Positions 20,154 through 29,604 of a DNA stretch of 32,959 nucleotides are shown piece by piece. The DNA is from Pseudomonadales bacterium (GTDB lineage Bacteria > Pseudomonadota > Gammaproteobacteria > Pseudomonadales > Pseudohongiellaceae). A model generated the notes under the pieces. It did no database searches. It was not told the origin of the DNA and saw nothing but the letters and a program-made list of their open reading frames with translations. The stretch lies in assembly GCA_031260485.1 (NCBI GenBank), contig JAIRJU010000122.1:1-32959 (forward strand), in the 5' to 3' direction. The position numbers were made by a program, and so were the translations under genes. How positions within the stretch are numbered: position 1 is the stretch's first letter; each line of letters begins with the position of its first letter.

Positions 20154-20243
20154 TGGCGGAGAGGTAGGGATTTGAACCCTAGAGCCCCTTGCGAGGCTAC
20201 CTGATTTCGAGTCAGGCCCGTTCGGCCACTCCGGCACCTCTCC
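20154..20243 (-). tRNA. tRNA-Ser (anticodon CGA), CCA encoded
   Basis: Minus strand GGAGAGGTGCCGGAGTGGCCGAACGGGCCTGACTCGAAATCAGGTAGCCTCGCAAGGGGCTCTAGGGTTCAAATCCCTACCTCTCCGCCA: 7-bp acceptor stem, long variable arm, GGTTCAAATCC T-loop. Confidence 0.97.
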
Positions 20244-20416
20244 GGTGAGCAGCTTGAGGGGCGCTTGTTAGCTGTCTGCGCGCCAAAGTGCAAGCCAAAA
20301 TTTACTTAAGGCGGCGCAAAGCGGCCTGCGCGCTTGGGTAAGGCCGGCTGGGGTGGTTATAGTGGCATCTCTTGGGTCGAGGGCCCTGCAACGACGAACA
20401 CCAGAAGAGCGCGGAT

Positions 20417-20914
20417 ATGAATGCTTTTTTCATCTGGCTGGAAAGCTCCAGCCTTAGCCTCTGGGTGCGGGGCGAGAGCGGCGCGGACATGGCGTTTCCC
20501 GTCATCATCAGCCTGCACGCGATTGGCATGGGCTTTCTCGCGGGCATTGCCAGCATGATCAATCTGCGCATTCTTGGGGTGGCGCCGAAGGTGCCGCTGG
20601 GCTGCTTGGCGGCGTTTTTGCCGGTGGCCTGGCTGGCGTTGGCGATCAACGTGGTGTCGGGTGTGTTGCTGCTGGTGGGGTATCCGACCAAGGCGCTCAC
20701 CAATTGGGTGTTCTATGTGAAGCTGTTGTGCCTCGCGGGGGCGCTGTGGGGGTTCTTGCATTTGCGCAGGCAGGTGTTGTTGGCGCCAACGCCGTTGAGC
20801 GCCGCGAGGCTCGTTGCCTACCAGCGCGTGGCGGCGTTGGCGACCTTGCTGTGGGTGGCGGCCATCGTCGCGGGGCGCCTTTTGGCCTATACCTATATTC
20901 ACCTTATGTCATGA
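20417..20914 (+). CDS. DUF6644-like integral membrane protein (paralogue 1)
   Basis: Hydrophobic multi-TM protein with 'ISLHAIGMGFLAGIASMINLRILG', 'ALAINVVSGVLLLVGYP'. Confidence 0.65.
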   Translation: MNAFFIWLESSSLSLWVRGESGADMAFPVIISLHAIGMGFLAGIASMINLRILGVAPKVPLGCLAAFLPVAWLALAINVVSGVLLLVGYPTKALTNWVFYVKLLCLAGALWGFLHLRRQVLLAPTPLSAARLVAYQRVAALATLLWVAAIVAGRLLAYTYIHLMS

Positions 20915-20924
20915 GTTTCTCGCC

Positions 20925-21413
20925 ATGATCGACGCACTTACGCAGTGGCTCAAAAGCACGTGGTTGTCGAAAGTGTTTTTGCATAACGGCGGCTGGTCGT
21001 GGCCGCTCAGCGAAACGCTGCATTTCATCGGTTTGTGTATGCTGATTGGCAGCATCGGTCTCATCGATCTGCGCTTGCTCGGCCTGGGCAAGGGCATTCG
21101 TTTTCTGGATTTGCATCGCTTCGTGGTGTTTGCGGTGGCGGGGTTTGCGCTGAACGTGGTGTCGGGGTCGCTGTTTTTGATTGGCGAGCCAGATCAGTAT
21201 CTGCTCAATCATGCCTTTCATTTCAAAGTGGCGTTTTTCGTGATTGCGGGGGGCAACGTGCTGGCGTTCTATGGCACGCAGTTTCAGCGGCTGAAATTAT
21301 TGGGGCCGGATGACGTAGCACCCTTGCCGGCGCGGGTGATGGCGGCGATCTCGCTCATTTGTTGGATCGGCGTGATCGTCGCGGGGCGGATGTTGACGTT
21401 TTATCGGCCTTGA
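20925..21413 (+). CDS. DUF6644-like integral membrane protein (paralogue 2)
   Basis: Parallel motifs 'SETLHFIGLCMLIGSIGLIDLRLLGL', 'ALNVVSGSLFLIGEPDQYLLNHAFHFK', 'WIGVIVAGRMLTFY'; start chosen at 20925. Confidence 0.7.
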   Translation: MIDALTQWLKSTWLSKVFLHNGGWSWPLSETLHFIGLCMLIGSIGLIDLRLLGLGKGIRFLDLHRFVVFAVAGFALNVVSGSLFLIGEPDQYLLNHAFHFKVAFFVIAGGNVLAFYGTQFQRLKLLGPDDVAPLPARVMAAISLICWIGVIVAGRMLTFYRP

Positions 21414-21480
21414 GGGGCCCTTTGGTCCTTGGTAACGTGCGCTTGCGCGTTTTGAGAAGTTTGTTCCAATATAGAGTGAG

Positions 21481-21600
21481 AGCCTCTGGTGGTCCCCGCC
21501 CTTATCCAGGGGACGCCTGCAAGTACATCCATGTAAGGCTCGGCTCGCGCCATCCCTGGCGCTCGACGCCCCTGGATAAGGGCGGGGACCACCAGAGGCT
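21481..21600. repeat. 120-bp element with 32-bp perfect terminal inverted repeats and two nested inner hairpins
   Basis: AGCCTCTGGTGGTCCCCGCCCTTATCCAGGGG (21481-21512) is the exact reverse complement of 21569-21600. Inner hairpins TACAT-cc-ATGTA (21524-21535) and GCGCCA-tccc-TGGCGC (21547-21562). Confidence 0.95.
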
Positions 21601-21632
21601 TGCATCCAGCCGCCGTTTTTAGTCCTTATCTT

Positions 21633-24230
21633 TCAGTCCTCATTCCATCTCTCGCTGGCGCCGCCGAAGGCGTAAGTTATTTTTAGCCAGGCACCGCGCG
21701 GTGGCGCGGGGGTGCGGAACTGTTGGTTTACCAGGGTGTAGAGACTGGTCATGCCTGAGAGGCCGTAGGTTGAATAGGTTTTATTGAACAGGTTGTCGAT
21801 ATTGAGCGCCAGGCGCAGCGCGCCGATCTGGTAGTGAGCGTCGAGATCGACCACGGTATAGCGGGGGAGTTTGCCGTCTGGGTCAGCGTTGTTCTCGTTG
21901 CCATGCGCGTATTGCTCGCCTACCACCATCAGGGTGGCGCCAAGGCGAAAATCGCGGGTGATTGGGTAGGCGGCGTGCAGTTTGAGAGTGCTGGCGGGAA
22001 TGCCGGGGATGCGGTTGCCGCTTTGCACGTTTTCGCCAGTGATCGTGGTGAACGGTGAGCGGTAGCGAGCTTGCACGTAGCCGTAGTTGGCGGCGAGTTC
22101 CAGCCGGTCGAGGTTTGCTTGAGCGCCAAATTCGATGCCACGGCGTTCGGTGTCGCCAACATTGCTGAAGTAGCCATAGGTCGCCGAGGTGGCGATGAAC
22201 TGAATGTCGTTGCGCAGGCGTGAGGTGTAAAGCGCCGCGTTCCAGGAGAGCGGGTTGGCTTGGGAGAGGTGTCCACGTGCGCCGAGTTCGAGGCTGCGGG
22301 CGGTTACTGCCTGGAGATCGGGATCGCCGTTGAAGCCGGTCGGTAAGCTGCAAGGGTGGTTCGGATCGGCGCAGGAGAGTTCGATCGAGGTTGGCGCCCG
22401 CATGGCTTCGCTATACGCGCCAAACAGGCCGGTGGTGCGCGCGAAATTGTAGTTGAAGCCCAGGCGGGGGTTGAAGCGCTGATAGCGGTGTACGCCATCG
22501 AGGCTGTTGGTTTGCGGCCCGGCCACGGCGCCAGAAGGGATGCCGTTGGGCGTGGCGAGCGCGCCCGGCGCGGTATTGGCGTAGCGGTAGGCGTTGAGGT
22601 AATTCGGGTTGTAGTAGGAAACGCCAGTGATGTCATCGGTCCATGAATAGCCGCCATCGTCGTTGAGATATTGCTGGTTCGCGCCTGCCTGATCGAGCGC
22701 GGTGTCGTCGTGGCTGCCGGCCAGGGTGAGGCTGAGTTGCGGTGTCACAGCGAAGGTATCGGTGAAATACACATTGGCTTCCCGCAGTGTCGAGCGCAGT
22801 GCGATCGCGGCCAGGTCGTTGCTGCCGCTGAAGGCGGGAAGGTTGGTGGAGGAAGGCGGCAGGCCGTTGGCGGTGAAGCCGTAGGCGCGATTGGGTGTGA
22901 CCACTGTCTGGTAGTCGAGCAAGCGCGCGAGGAAGGTGTCCTGGCGGTAGGCAATGGTGGAGCGGTTGAACACGAGGCCAAAGGTAAAGGCGTTTTTGTG
23001 GCCCGCGAGCGGCGCGGTAGTAGCCCATTGGAGGGAGGCGCCAGTGGTCTTTTGGCGCGTGGTGGAGGTCACGAGGCTAGCGTTGATGGTGTTGGTCCAG
23101 CGTTCGTAGCCGAGCGCCAGGGCGTCGGCTCCGGTGACGGCATTGAGGGCGCTGCCATTTAGCGTGGCGTTGGCGCAGCGCAGGCCGCTGGCGTTTGTGC
23201 TTAGCGAACCGGTGCTTGGCGAACCATCGCTGTTGAAGCAGCCATCATCCAGATCGGCGTTGCTGTTCATGCTCTGTGTGTTGGATTGGCGGTGATACAC
23301 CTGTGCGGATAACAGGCTGTTGCTGCTCAATTGCTGGCTGGCCTTCAGATTGCCTAGATGCAGGGTATTGGCGATGGCATCGGGCGCCGTGTAGGCGGCT
23401 TTGGGATTGGCTAGCATGTCCATGGGCAGCGCTTGCGTGCCTTGCAACAGGGTGTCGGCCCAGGCGCCGGAGAGTTCGACCAAGCTGCGCTCGTCCGCGC
23501 TATGCCAGCGCGCCTTGCCGAAGGCTTGCTTCACCGTCGAGCCAGAGAAGTAGCGAAAGCCATCCTGCTTGTCATAGTTGCCTGCCAGGAAATAATCGGT
23601 GTGCGTGGCGGCGTCCGCTGTGCCTGCTTCGATGCTGCCTGCCCGGCGTTGGAACGAGCCGCCTAGCGCGCTGAGCGAGAGGCCTGGGTTGTCTTGCCCA
23701 TTGCGGGTGTTGACCAGCAAGGCGCCACCGAGCGTATTGAGGCCAAAAATCGGGTTGGAGCCCGGCTGCACCTGAACGCTGGACAGCGCGTTCATCGGGA
23801 TGAGATCCCAGTTGACGATGGAACCGAAGGGCTCATTGACCCGCACGCCATCGAAATACACCGCCAAGCCGACAGGCGCACCGAGCAGTGAGGTGGCCTG
23901 AAAGCCACGGTAGTTGATGTCATTCTGGTAGGGATTGCCGGTGCCATCGCTCACGCTCACTGCGCCGAGGTTGCTGTTGAGCAGGTTGGCCATGTTGGTG
24001 GCGTTTTGGCGCTGGATGTCGGCGGCGCTCAAGATCTGCGCATTGGTAGGCACTTGCGACAGCGGCGTGCCCGTGGTGTCGAGCAAGGTGGCCACGATCA
24101 CGATTTCATCCAGCGTGGGCGTTAGTGTGGGGCTTGGTTCCTGCGCGTGAACGGTGCTAGCCAGGGCGCTCAGCGCCGAGGCGCTGGCCATGCCAAGGAG
24201 GTGGCGGTGGAGGGGAAGCGGGCGATTCAT
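21633..24230 (-). CDS. TonB-dependent receptor
   Basis: Signal 'MNRPLPLHRHLLGMASASALSALASTVHAQ', plug 'NLGAVSVSDGTGNPYQNDINYRGFQATSLLGAPVGLAVYFDGVRVNEPFGSIVNWDLIPMNALSSVQVQPGSNPIFGLNTLGGALLVNTRNG', C-terminal barrel. Confidence 0.95.
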   Translation of the reverse strand: MNRPLPLHRHLLGMASASALSALASTVHAQEPSPTLTPTLDEIVIVATLLDTTGTPLSQVPTNAQILSAADIQRQNATNMANLLNSNLGAVSVSDGTGNPYQNDINYRGFQATSLLGAPVGLAVYFDGVRVNEPFGSIVNWDLIPMNALSSVQVQPGSNPIFGLNTLGGALLVNTRNGQDNPGLSLSALGGSFQRRAGSIEAGTADAATHTDYFLAGNYDKQDGFRYFSGSTVKQAFGKARWHSADERSLVELSGAWADTLLQGTQALPMDMLANPKAAYTAPDAIANTLHLGNLKASQQLSSNSLLSAQVYHRQSNTQSMNSNADLDDGCFNSDGSPSTGSLSTNASGLRCANATLNGSALNAVTGADALALGYERWTNTINASLVTSTTRQKTTGASLQWATTAPLAGHKNAFTFGLVFNRSTIAYRQDTFLARLLDYQTVVTPNRAYGFTANGLPPSSTNLPAFSGSNDLAAIALRSTLREANVYFTDTFAVTPQLSLTLAGSHDDTALDQAGANQQYLNDDGGYSWTDDITGVSYYNPNYLNAYRYANTAPGALATPNGIPSGAVAGPQTNSLDGVHRYQRFNPRLGFNYNFARTTGLFGAYSEAMRAPTSIELSCADPNHPCSLPTGFNGDPDLQAVTARSLELGARGHLSQANPLSWNAALYTSRLRNDIQFIATSATYGYFSNVGDTERRGIEFGAQANLDRLELAANYGYVQARYRSPFTTITGENVQSGNRIPGIPASTLKLHAAYPITRDFRLGATLMVVGEQYAHGNENNADPDGKLPRYTVVDLDAHYQIGALRLALNIDNLFNKTYSTYGLSGMTSLYTLVNQQFRTPAPPRGAWLKITYAFGGASERWNED

Positions 24231-24385
24231 TTCAATAAATTTCCTCTGGCAAGCGGACTGCAGGGCCAATCAAGGCGGGCGTAGCCTTACGCAATATTAT
24301 TCTGATTTTCTTTCTCTCCCTACGTTTCTTTACCTGATTCACCGATATGGCGGCATATCGTGCGCGCCTGAAATTGGGTCAGTTG

Positions 24386-24405
24386 CTCTCCCGCTGGCGG
24401 GAGAG
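24386..24405. repeat. Palindrome CTCTCCCGC-TG-GCGGGAGAG (REP-like)
   Basis: Direct reading; lies upstream of the likely true start (24437) of the plus-strand TBDR. Confidence 0.7.
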
Positions 24406-24436
24406 ACCTGGAAAGAGAACTGGAGAGAGTATTGCA

Positions 24437-26755
24437 ATGTTCAACATGTTTCAAAGGCGGTCTTTGTGGCAAGCGATTCAGCATTCCACGGTGGGGCTGA
24501 TTTATGGCGTAGGTCTGTTGGGGGTGGTGAACGCCGTACACGCGGCTGAGGCTGGCCCTTACATCGACCCGGAAAATCCCGATTTTGGCCGCAAGGTCGA
24601 GGAGTTGATCGTTACGGCCTCGCGCGACAGTGGCCAGCTTCAGCCAGCCACCGCTTCGCTGGCGGCAACCCAGCCACAGTCGATCATCGACCGCAAGGCG
24701 ATCGATCAGTTCATTGCACAGAGCGCCGATTTCACGCAGATCGTCAATTTGTCGCCCAGCATGTCGGGAACCTCGTACAACGGGCCGGGGTTGAGCGAGG
24801 CCAAATCCACGCTGCGCGGCTTCAAGGACGGTGAATACAACATTACCTATGACGGCATCCCCTGGGGCGATGCCAACGGGCCGAGTCACCATTCAACTTC
24901 GTTCTTTCCGGCCTCGACGATAGGCGCAGTGGTGGTCGATCGCGGCCCTGGCGCGGCGGATCAGTTGGGTGTCGCTACCTTTGGCGGCTCGGTCAATCTG
25001 TTTTCGCCCGAAGTGAGTGAAGTTGGCGGCGGCTCGCAGCAATTTACGCTGGGCTCGTGGAACACGCTCATGTCAGTGACCAAGCTCTCGACTGGATCGA
25101 TCAGCCAGCTCAACGGCGCGCGTGCGCTGTTCAATATCCAGGCGCTGAAAACCGACGGCTACCTGACGCATTCGGATTCGACGGCTTACAACCAATTCGT
25201 GCGCGTGGTGGTGCCGATCGTTGACAGTTGGCAGTTGACCTTGCTCGGCACCTGGAATCAATCCAAGGTACAAATCAGCGACAGCAGCGGCGCGACACGC
25301 GAGCAGGTGGAAAAATACGGCAAGAATTTCGCGTTGACCGATGATCCCAAAAACCCGACGTACTGGCGTTACAACATCGTCGAGAAGCATACCTATTTCA
25401 ACTACGCGCGTTTGAGTGGCGATCTGACGCCAAAGACTCACCTCGAAAATACCGTTTATTCGTACTACTACAAGAACGATACGGAGTCGGCGCTCGATCC
25501 GACGGTGCCGGATGCCGACATCGCCAGTTGCAAGGGCTTGCAGATTACTCAGACCCCCGGCGGCTCGCCGGTGGTGAATTGCCATGTGCCTGGCTACACC
25601 AAGCTCAACGTCTATACGATCTACGGCAACATCCTGCACCTTGACCAGGAATTGCCGTTCGGTACCTTGAAAACGGGCCTCTGGCTAGAGCGCGCCGACA
25701 CTGGCCCGCGTGCCCGTTACGACTACGATGCCACCGCGAGCCTTTTTGGCGGGTTGCGTGTGCCTGACTACCGGCAAAAGGCGCTGCCCGGCGTTCCACA
25801 ATATCTTGAGTACGAACAGTACTCCGGCTGGAATCAGTACGAACCGTTCGTCAGTTTGGACTGGCGCGTGACGCCCGCGCTTACTGTCAGCCCTGGTATC
25901 AAATATGTGCATGAGAACCTGCATGTGGAAGCCGAAGTCAACCAGCGATCGCGCGAGCCATTCTTTGATTCTCATACCTTCACCAAGACCTTGTATTTCC
26001 TGACGGCCAACTACCGCATACAAGACAATCTTTCGGCGTATGCGCAGTACGCCACGGGCTTTTTGGTGCCGGATGTCAGTGTGACGCAGCAAAGCAATCC
26101 TGTACTGAGCGGTCTACAACCGCAGGAATCCACCAACTATCAGCTTGGAGTGGTCTATCACGGTTCGCGCGTCAGTTTCGATGGCGACATCTACTACATC
26201 GACTTCACCAACAAATTGCAGACGGTAAGCGTCACCGATCCCGTCACCAAGCAACAGGATACTGTCAACTTCAACCTCGGCGGCGCTGTCTACAAGGGCG
26301 TTGAAGGCCAGGTTACGTTCCAGGCTACCGACAACATCTTCTTGTTTGCCAACGGCTCGTTCAACCCGGCGACGGCGCAAGGTGGCGAAACCACGATCTA
26401 CGGCACGCCCGTGACAATCACCGGCGGCAAGCAGATTGCTGGCGCACCGCGCTCCACGGCGGGCTTTGGCGCCTACTGGCAGGACGCTGCCTTGACGGTG
26501 TCGCTGGTGGATAAATACACCGGCCAGTACTGGTCGGCGGAAGGCGAGCCGGAGGCATCCAAGATCAACGGCTATCACGCCACGGATCTGAGTGCGACGT
26601 ATCGCTGGGATCGCTGGCGCCTGCAAGCCTCGATCTACAACTTGTTTGATAGCCAGCGGCTGACCTCGATCAAGGTCGGCAAGACCGCGCCTGCCGACAT
26701 CCTTTATTTCCAGGCGGAACGTAATTTTCAACTGTCGTTGCGCATGAATTTCTGA
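24437..26755 (+). CDS. TonB-dependent receptor
   Basis: 'MFNMFQRRSLWQAIQHSTVGLIYGVGLLGVVNAVHAAEAG' signal; 'EELIVTASRDSG', 'AKSTLRGFKDGEYNITYDGIPWGDANGPSHHS...FGGSVNLFSP', C-terminal 'FQLSLRMNF'. Start moved from 24347 because the upstream part covers a palindrome and lacks a signal peptide. Confidence 0.93.
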   Translation: MFNMFQRRSLWQAIQHSTVGLIYGVGLLGVVNAVHAAEAGPYIDPENPDFGRKVEELIVTASRDSGQLQPATASLAATQPQSIIDRKAIDQFIAQSADFTQIVNLSPSMSGTSYNGPGLSEAKSTLRGFKDGEYNITYDGIPWGDANGPSHHSTSFFPASTIGAVVVDRGPGAADQLGVATFGGSVNLFSPEVSEVGGGSQQFTLGSWNTLMSVTKLSTGSISQLNGARALFNIQALKTDGYLTHSDSTAYNQFVRVVVPIVDSWQLTLLGTWNQSKVQISDSSGATREQVEKYGKNFALTDDPKNPTYWRYNIVEKHTYFNYARLSGDLTPKTHLENTVYSYYYKNDTESALDPTVPDADIASCKGLQITQTPGGSPVVNCHVPGYTKLNVYTIYGNILHLDQELPFGTLKTGLWLERADTGPRARYDYDATASLFGGLRVPDYRQKALPGVPQYLEYEQYSGWNQYEPFVSLDWRVTPALTVSPGIKYVHENLHVEAEVNQRSREPFFDSHTFTKTLYFLTANYRIQDNLSAYAQYATGFLVPDVSVTQQSNPVLSGLQPQESTNYQLGVVYHGSRVSFDGDIYYIDFTNKLQTVSVTDPVTKQQDTVNFNLGGAVYKGVEGQVTFQATDNIFLFANGSFNPATAQGGETTIYGTPVTITGGKQIAGAPRSTAGFGAYWQDAALTVSLVDKYTGQYWSAEGEPEASKINGYHATDLSATYRWDRWRLQASIYNLFDSQRLTSIKVGKTAPADILYFQAERNFQLSLRMNF

Positions 26756-26765
26756 TCACGCCCTG

Positions 26766-26791
26766 CCCCTCGCCCGCTTGCGGGAGAGGGG
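26766..26791. repeat. REP-like palindrome CCCCTCgCCCGC-TT-GCGGGaGAGGGG
   Basis: Direct reading; same family as 5849-5874. Confidence 0.8.
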
Positions 26792-26822
26792 TTGGGGAGT
26801 ATTACTCTGAGAGAAAACTGGT

Positions 26823-27554
26823 ATGAACAGTCAAATTTCAAAAAAATCCTTGAAAATTTCCACGCATTCGCTGCTGATCGCGTTGGCACTCGGTTGGGCA
26901 GGGCTGCCTGCGCTTGCCGCCGAGCAGTCCTTCCTGGTGGCGGAAAAACTGGACCCGCAGCGCCTGCTGCCACCTCCGCCCACCGATCCTCTCGAACTGG
27001 CCGAGGATCTGGCCGTGGTCAAGCGCGTGATTGCCGCGCGCACGCCCCAGCGGCTGGCGGCGGCGCAGTGGGATGACGACCACGAGGATGCCAGCCTCTA
27101 CGGCGCCACGCTCGGCCCAGGTTTCGATCTGGCGGCGCTGCCAGCGACAGCGGAGCTGCTGACGATCGTCAAGCGTGAGGCGTCGCAGGCAGGTAAAACG
27201 GCGAAGGCCGTGTTTGCGCGCAATCGTCCTTGGGCGGTTGATCCGGCCATCGTCTCGATCTGCGATCCCAACGACAAACCGGCGACATCCTACCCGAGCG
27301 GTCATGGAATGCTCGGTTATGCCACCGCGCTGGTGCTGGTGGAACTCTTGCCCAATCGGGCGCAAGCGATTTTGGCGCGCGCGCAGGATTATGGCTTCAG
27401 CCGGGTGGTGTGCGGCTCGCATTTCCCCAGCGATCTGCGCGCCAGCGCCATGCTCAGCACTTACCTTGTCGATCACCTGCTGCAAGACGCTGAATTTCAG
27501 GTAAAGCTGGAAGCGGCGCGCGTTGAGTTGCAAGCGGCCAAGCTCACGCTGTGA
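26823..27554 (+). CDS. PAP2-superfamily / class A-type acid phosphatase, secreted
   Basis: Phosphatase signature Kx6RP ('KAVFARNRP'), 'PSGH', '[12 protein letters not shown]' (SRx5Hx3D); N-terminal signal peptide. Confidence 0.9.
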   Translation: MNSQISKKSLKISTHSLLIALALGWAGLPALAAEQSFLVAEKLDPQRLLPPPPTDPLELAEDLAVVKRVIAARTPQRLAAAQWDDDHEDASLYGATLGPGFDLAALPATAELLTIVKREASQAGKTAKAVFARNRPWAVDPAIVSICDPNDKPATSYPSGHGMLGYATALVLVELLPNRAQAILARAQDYGFSRVVCGSHFPSDLRASAMLSTYLVDHLLQDAEFQVKLEAARVELQAAKLTL

Positions 27555-28797
27555 GCGTGCGCTGTAACACCGCGTCGTCAACATCGCCGGTCCACTTGCC
27601 GACCACGATGGTGGCGACGCCGTTACCGATGAGATTGGTCAGCGCGCGCGCTTCGCTCATGAAGCGGTCGATGCCGAGGATCAGCGCCAAGCCTTCCACC
27701 GGCACGCGCCCTACCGCCGACAGCGTGGCGGCGAGCACGATGAAGCCGCTGCCGGTAACGCCCGCCGCGCCCTTGGAGGTGACGAGCAGCACCACCAGCA
27801 GTGTGATCTGTTCCATCAGCGTAAGATCGGTGTTGGTGGCCTGCGCGATGAAGATCGCGGCCATCGCCAGGTAGATCGAGGTGCCATCAAGGTTGAAAGA
27901 ATAGCCAGTGGGAATCACCAGGCCCACCACGCTTTTGTTCACGCCCAATCGTTCCATTTTGTCCATCATGCGCGGCAGCGCCGATTCCGAGGACGAGGTG
28001 CCGAGCACGATCAAGAGTTCCTCGCGGATGTAACGGATGAAACGCAGTATCGAAAAACCGTAGTAATGGCAGATGGCGCCCAGCACCACAAAGATGAACA
28101 GCAGGCAGGTGGCGTAGAACGCCAGCATCAGTGCGCCGAGCGACAGCAAGGTGGTGATGCCGTAATTGCCGATGGTGAAGGCCATGGCGCCGAGCGCGCC
28201 CAGCGGCGCCACTTTCATCAGATAGCCAACGATCACGAACAGCACTTTGCCGAAGCGTTCGATGAAGTCGTATACCACGCTGGCGCGGCCCCCCTGACGA
28301 TGCAGCGCAAAACCAAACAGCACGGCGATCAGCAAGACCTGCAAAATTTCACCGTCGGCAAAGGCCGACACCAGAGTATTGGGAATGATGTGAAGCAGAA
28401 ATTGCGTGACGGTGGTTTGTGCTTCGGCGGAGGTGTAGCTGCTGATGGCGGCGGTATCGAGTGTGTGCGGGTCGATGTTCATGCCCGCGCCGGGGCGCAA
28501 TACATTGATGATGATGAGGCCGATGATGAGCGCGGCCGTGCTGAGCACCTCGAAATAGAGCAGCGCGAGGCCGCCGGTGCGGCCTACCTTCTTCATGCTG
28601 TCCATGCCCGCGATGCCGCTGACCACGGTGCAGAAGATGATTGGCGCGATCATCATCTTGATCAGCTTGATGAAACCATCGCCCAAGGGTTTGAGCCGTA
28701 CCGCGGTATCGGGCGCGAAGTGCCCGAGCAGAATCCCGAGGACGATGGCGCAGAGCACTTGAAAATACAGGGAACGATAGAGTGGCTGGGGGGACAT
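27544..28797 (-). CDS. Dicarboxylate/amino acid:cation symporter (DctA/GltP family, DAACS)
   Basis: '[56 protein letters not shown]', '[27 protein letters not shown]', '[21 protein letters not shown]'. Confidence 0.95.
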   Translation of the reverse strand: MSPQPLYRSLYFQVLCAIVLGILLGHFAPDTAVRLKPLGDGFIKLIKMMIAPIIFCTVVSGIAGMDSMKKVGRTGGLALLYFEVLSTAALIIGLIIINVLRPGAGMNIDPHTLDTAAISSYTSAEAQTTVTQFLLHIIPNTLVSAFADGEILQVLLIAVLFGFALHRQGGRASVVYDFIERFGKVLFVIVGYLMKVAPLGALGAMAFTIGNYGITTLLSLGALMLAFYATCLLFIFVVLGAICHYYGFSILRFIRYIREELLIVLGTSSSESALPRMMDKMERLGVNKSVVGLVIPTGYSFNLDGTSIYLAMAAIFIAQATNTDLTLMEQITLLVVLLVTSKGAAGVTGSGFIVLAATLSAVGRVPVEGLALILGIDRFMSEARALTNLIGNGVATIVVGKWTGDVDDAVLQRTLTA

Positions 28798-28842
28798 GCG
28801 GCGGCGAGCGTCCTGGGTTAATATGCTTGCCGGCAGCATACT

Positions 28843-29604
28843 ATGACTTCACCCAGACACACATCCCGCACCCTCGTGATCCAATCCGCCAGCCCGCGCC
28901 AATTGCGGGGCTGGATGCACCGCTGTCTGGAATCCGTGCATGGGTGGTCGCGTCAGCAGGGCTATCAATACCGCTTCGTGGGCGATGACATTTTCGAGCG
29001 CGTGCCGCGCTGGTACCGCGACAAAGTAGGCAGCAAGCTGCAAGTCGCCACCGATTACGGACGGCTGATGCTGATTCAGGAAGCCTTGAAGGAAGGCTTC
29101 AGCGAAGTGCAGTGGTTCGACGCCGACGTGCTGGTGTTCGATCCGAGCCTGCTCATCACGTTCGAGGGGAGCTGCGCTTTTGGCCAGGAAGTGTGGGTAC
29201 AGGCCGAGGGCGACGGCTACAGCGCGCATCGCAATGTACACAACGCCTTCTGCGCCTTTCGTCAGGGCTGCGTGACCTTGCCGTTTCTGCTCGAAACCAT
29301 GGAATCCTTGATCCGCCGCGTCGATCCCAATCATCTTGCTCCGCAACTGGTAGGGCCGAAGCTCTTGACCGCGCTGCATTCGCTGCGCGGTTTCGCGCTG
29401 GTGCCGGAGGTAGGCGCGCTGAGCCCGTCGGTGGTGGCGGACATCGTGGCGAACCGGGGCGCCGCGCTCGATCTCTTGCGCCGCAAAAGCGCGGTAAAGC
29501 CCAAGGCGATGAATCTGTGTGCGTCGCTGATCGAGGCGCCGCTGGCCGACACCGTGATCGATGTGTTGCTGGGTAGCCAGGCACGGGATAGCCAAGCACC
29601 TTGA
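28843..29604 (+). CDS. Putative GT-A-fold glycosyltransferase-like protein
   Basis: '[31 protein letters not shown]' has a DxD-like motif (FDADVLVF); otherwise unrecognised. Confidence 0.5.
   Translation: MTSPRHTSRTLVIQSASPRQLRGWMHRCLESVHGWSRQQGYQYRFVGDDIFERVPRWYRDKVGSKLQVATDYGRLMLIQEALKEGFSEVQWFDADVLVFDPSLLITFEGSCAFGQEVWVQAEGDGYSAHRNVHNAFCAFRQGCVTLPFLLETMESLIRRVDPNHLAPQLVGPKLLTALHSLRGFALVPEVGALSPSVVADIVANRGAALDLLRRKSAVKPKAMNLCASLIEAPLADTVIDVLLGSQARDSQAP

Noticed and set aside
20154-20243. tRNA-Ser as an integration site for a genomic island
   Set aside because: No integrase gene or duplicated tRNA 3' end was seen in the window.
21297-21622. ORFs 21297..21605 (-) and 21359..21622 (+) across the inverted-repeat element
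   Set aside because: They mostly translate the palindrome and antisense of the DUF6644-like gene; no domain or ribosome-binding support.
24347-24436. Annotated N-terminal extension of the plus-strand TBDR
   Set aside because: It covers a REP-like palindrome and lacks signal-peptide features; ATG at 24437 with a GGAGAG ribosome-binding site and a good signal sequence fits better.
28066-28821. 251-aa plus-strand ORF opposite the DctA-like gene
   Set aside because: His/Gln/Asp-rich antisense shadow of a clearly identified symporter.
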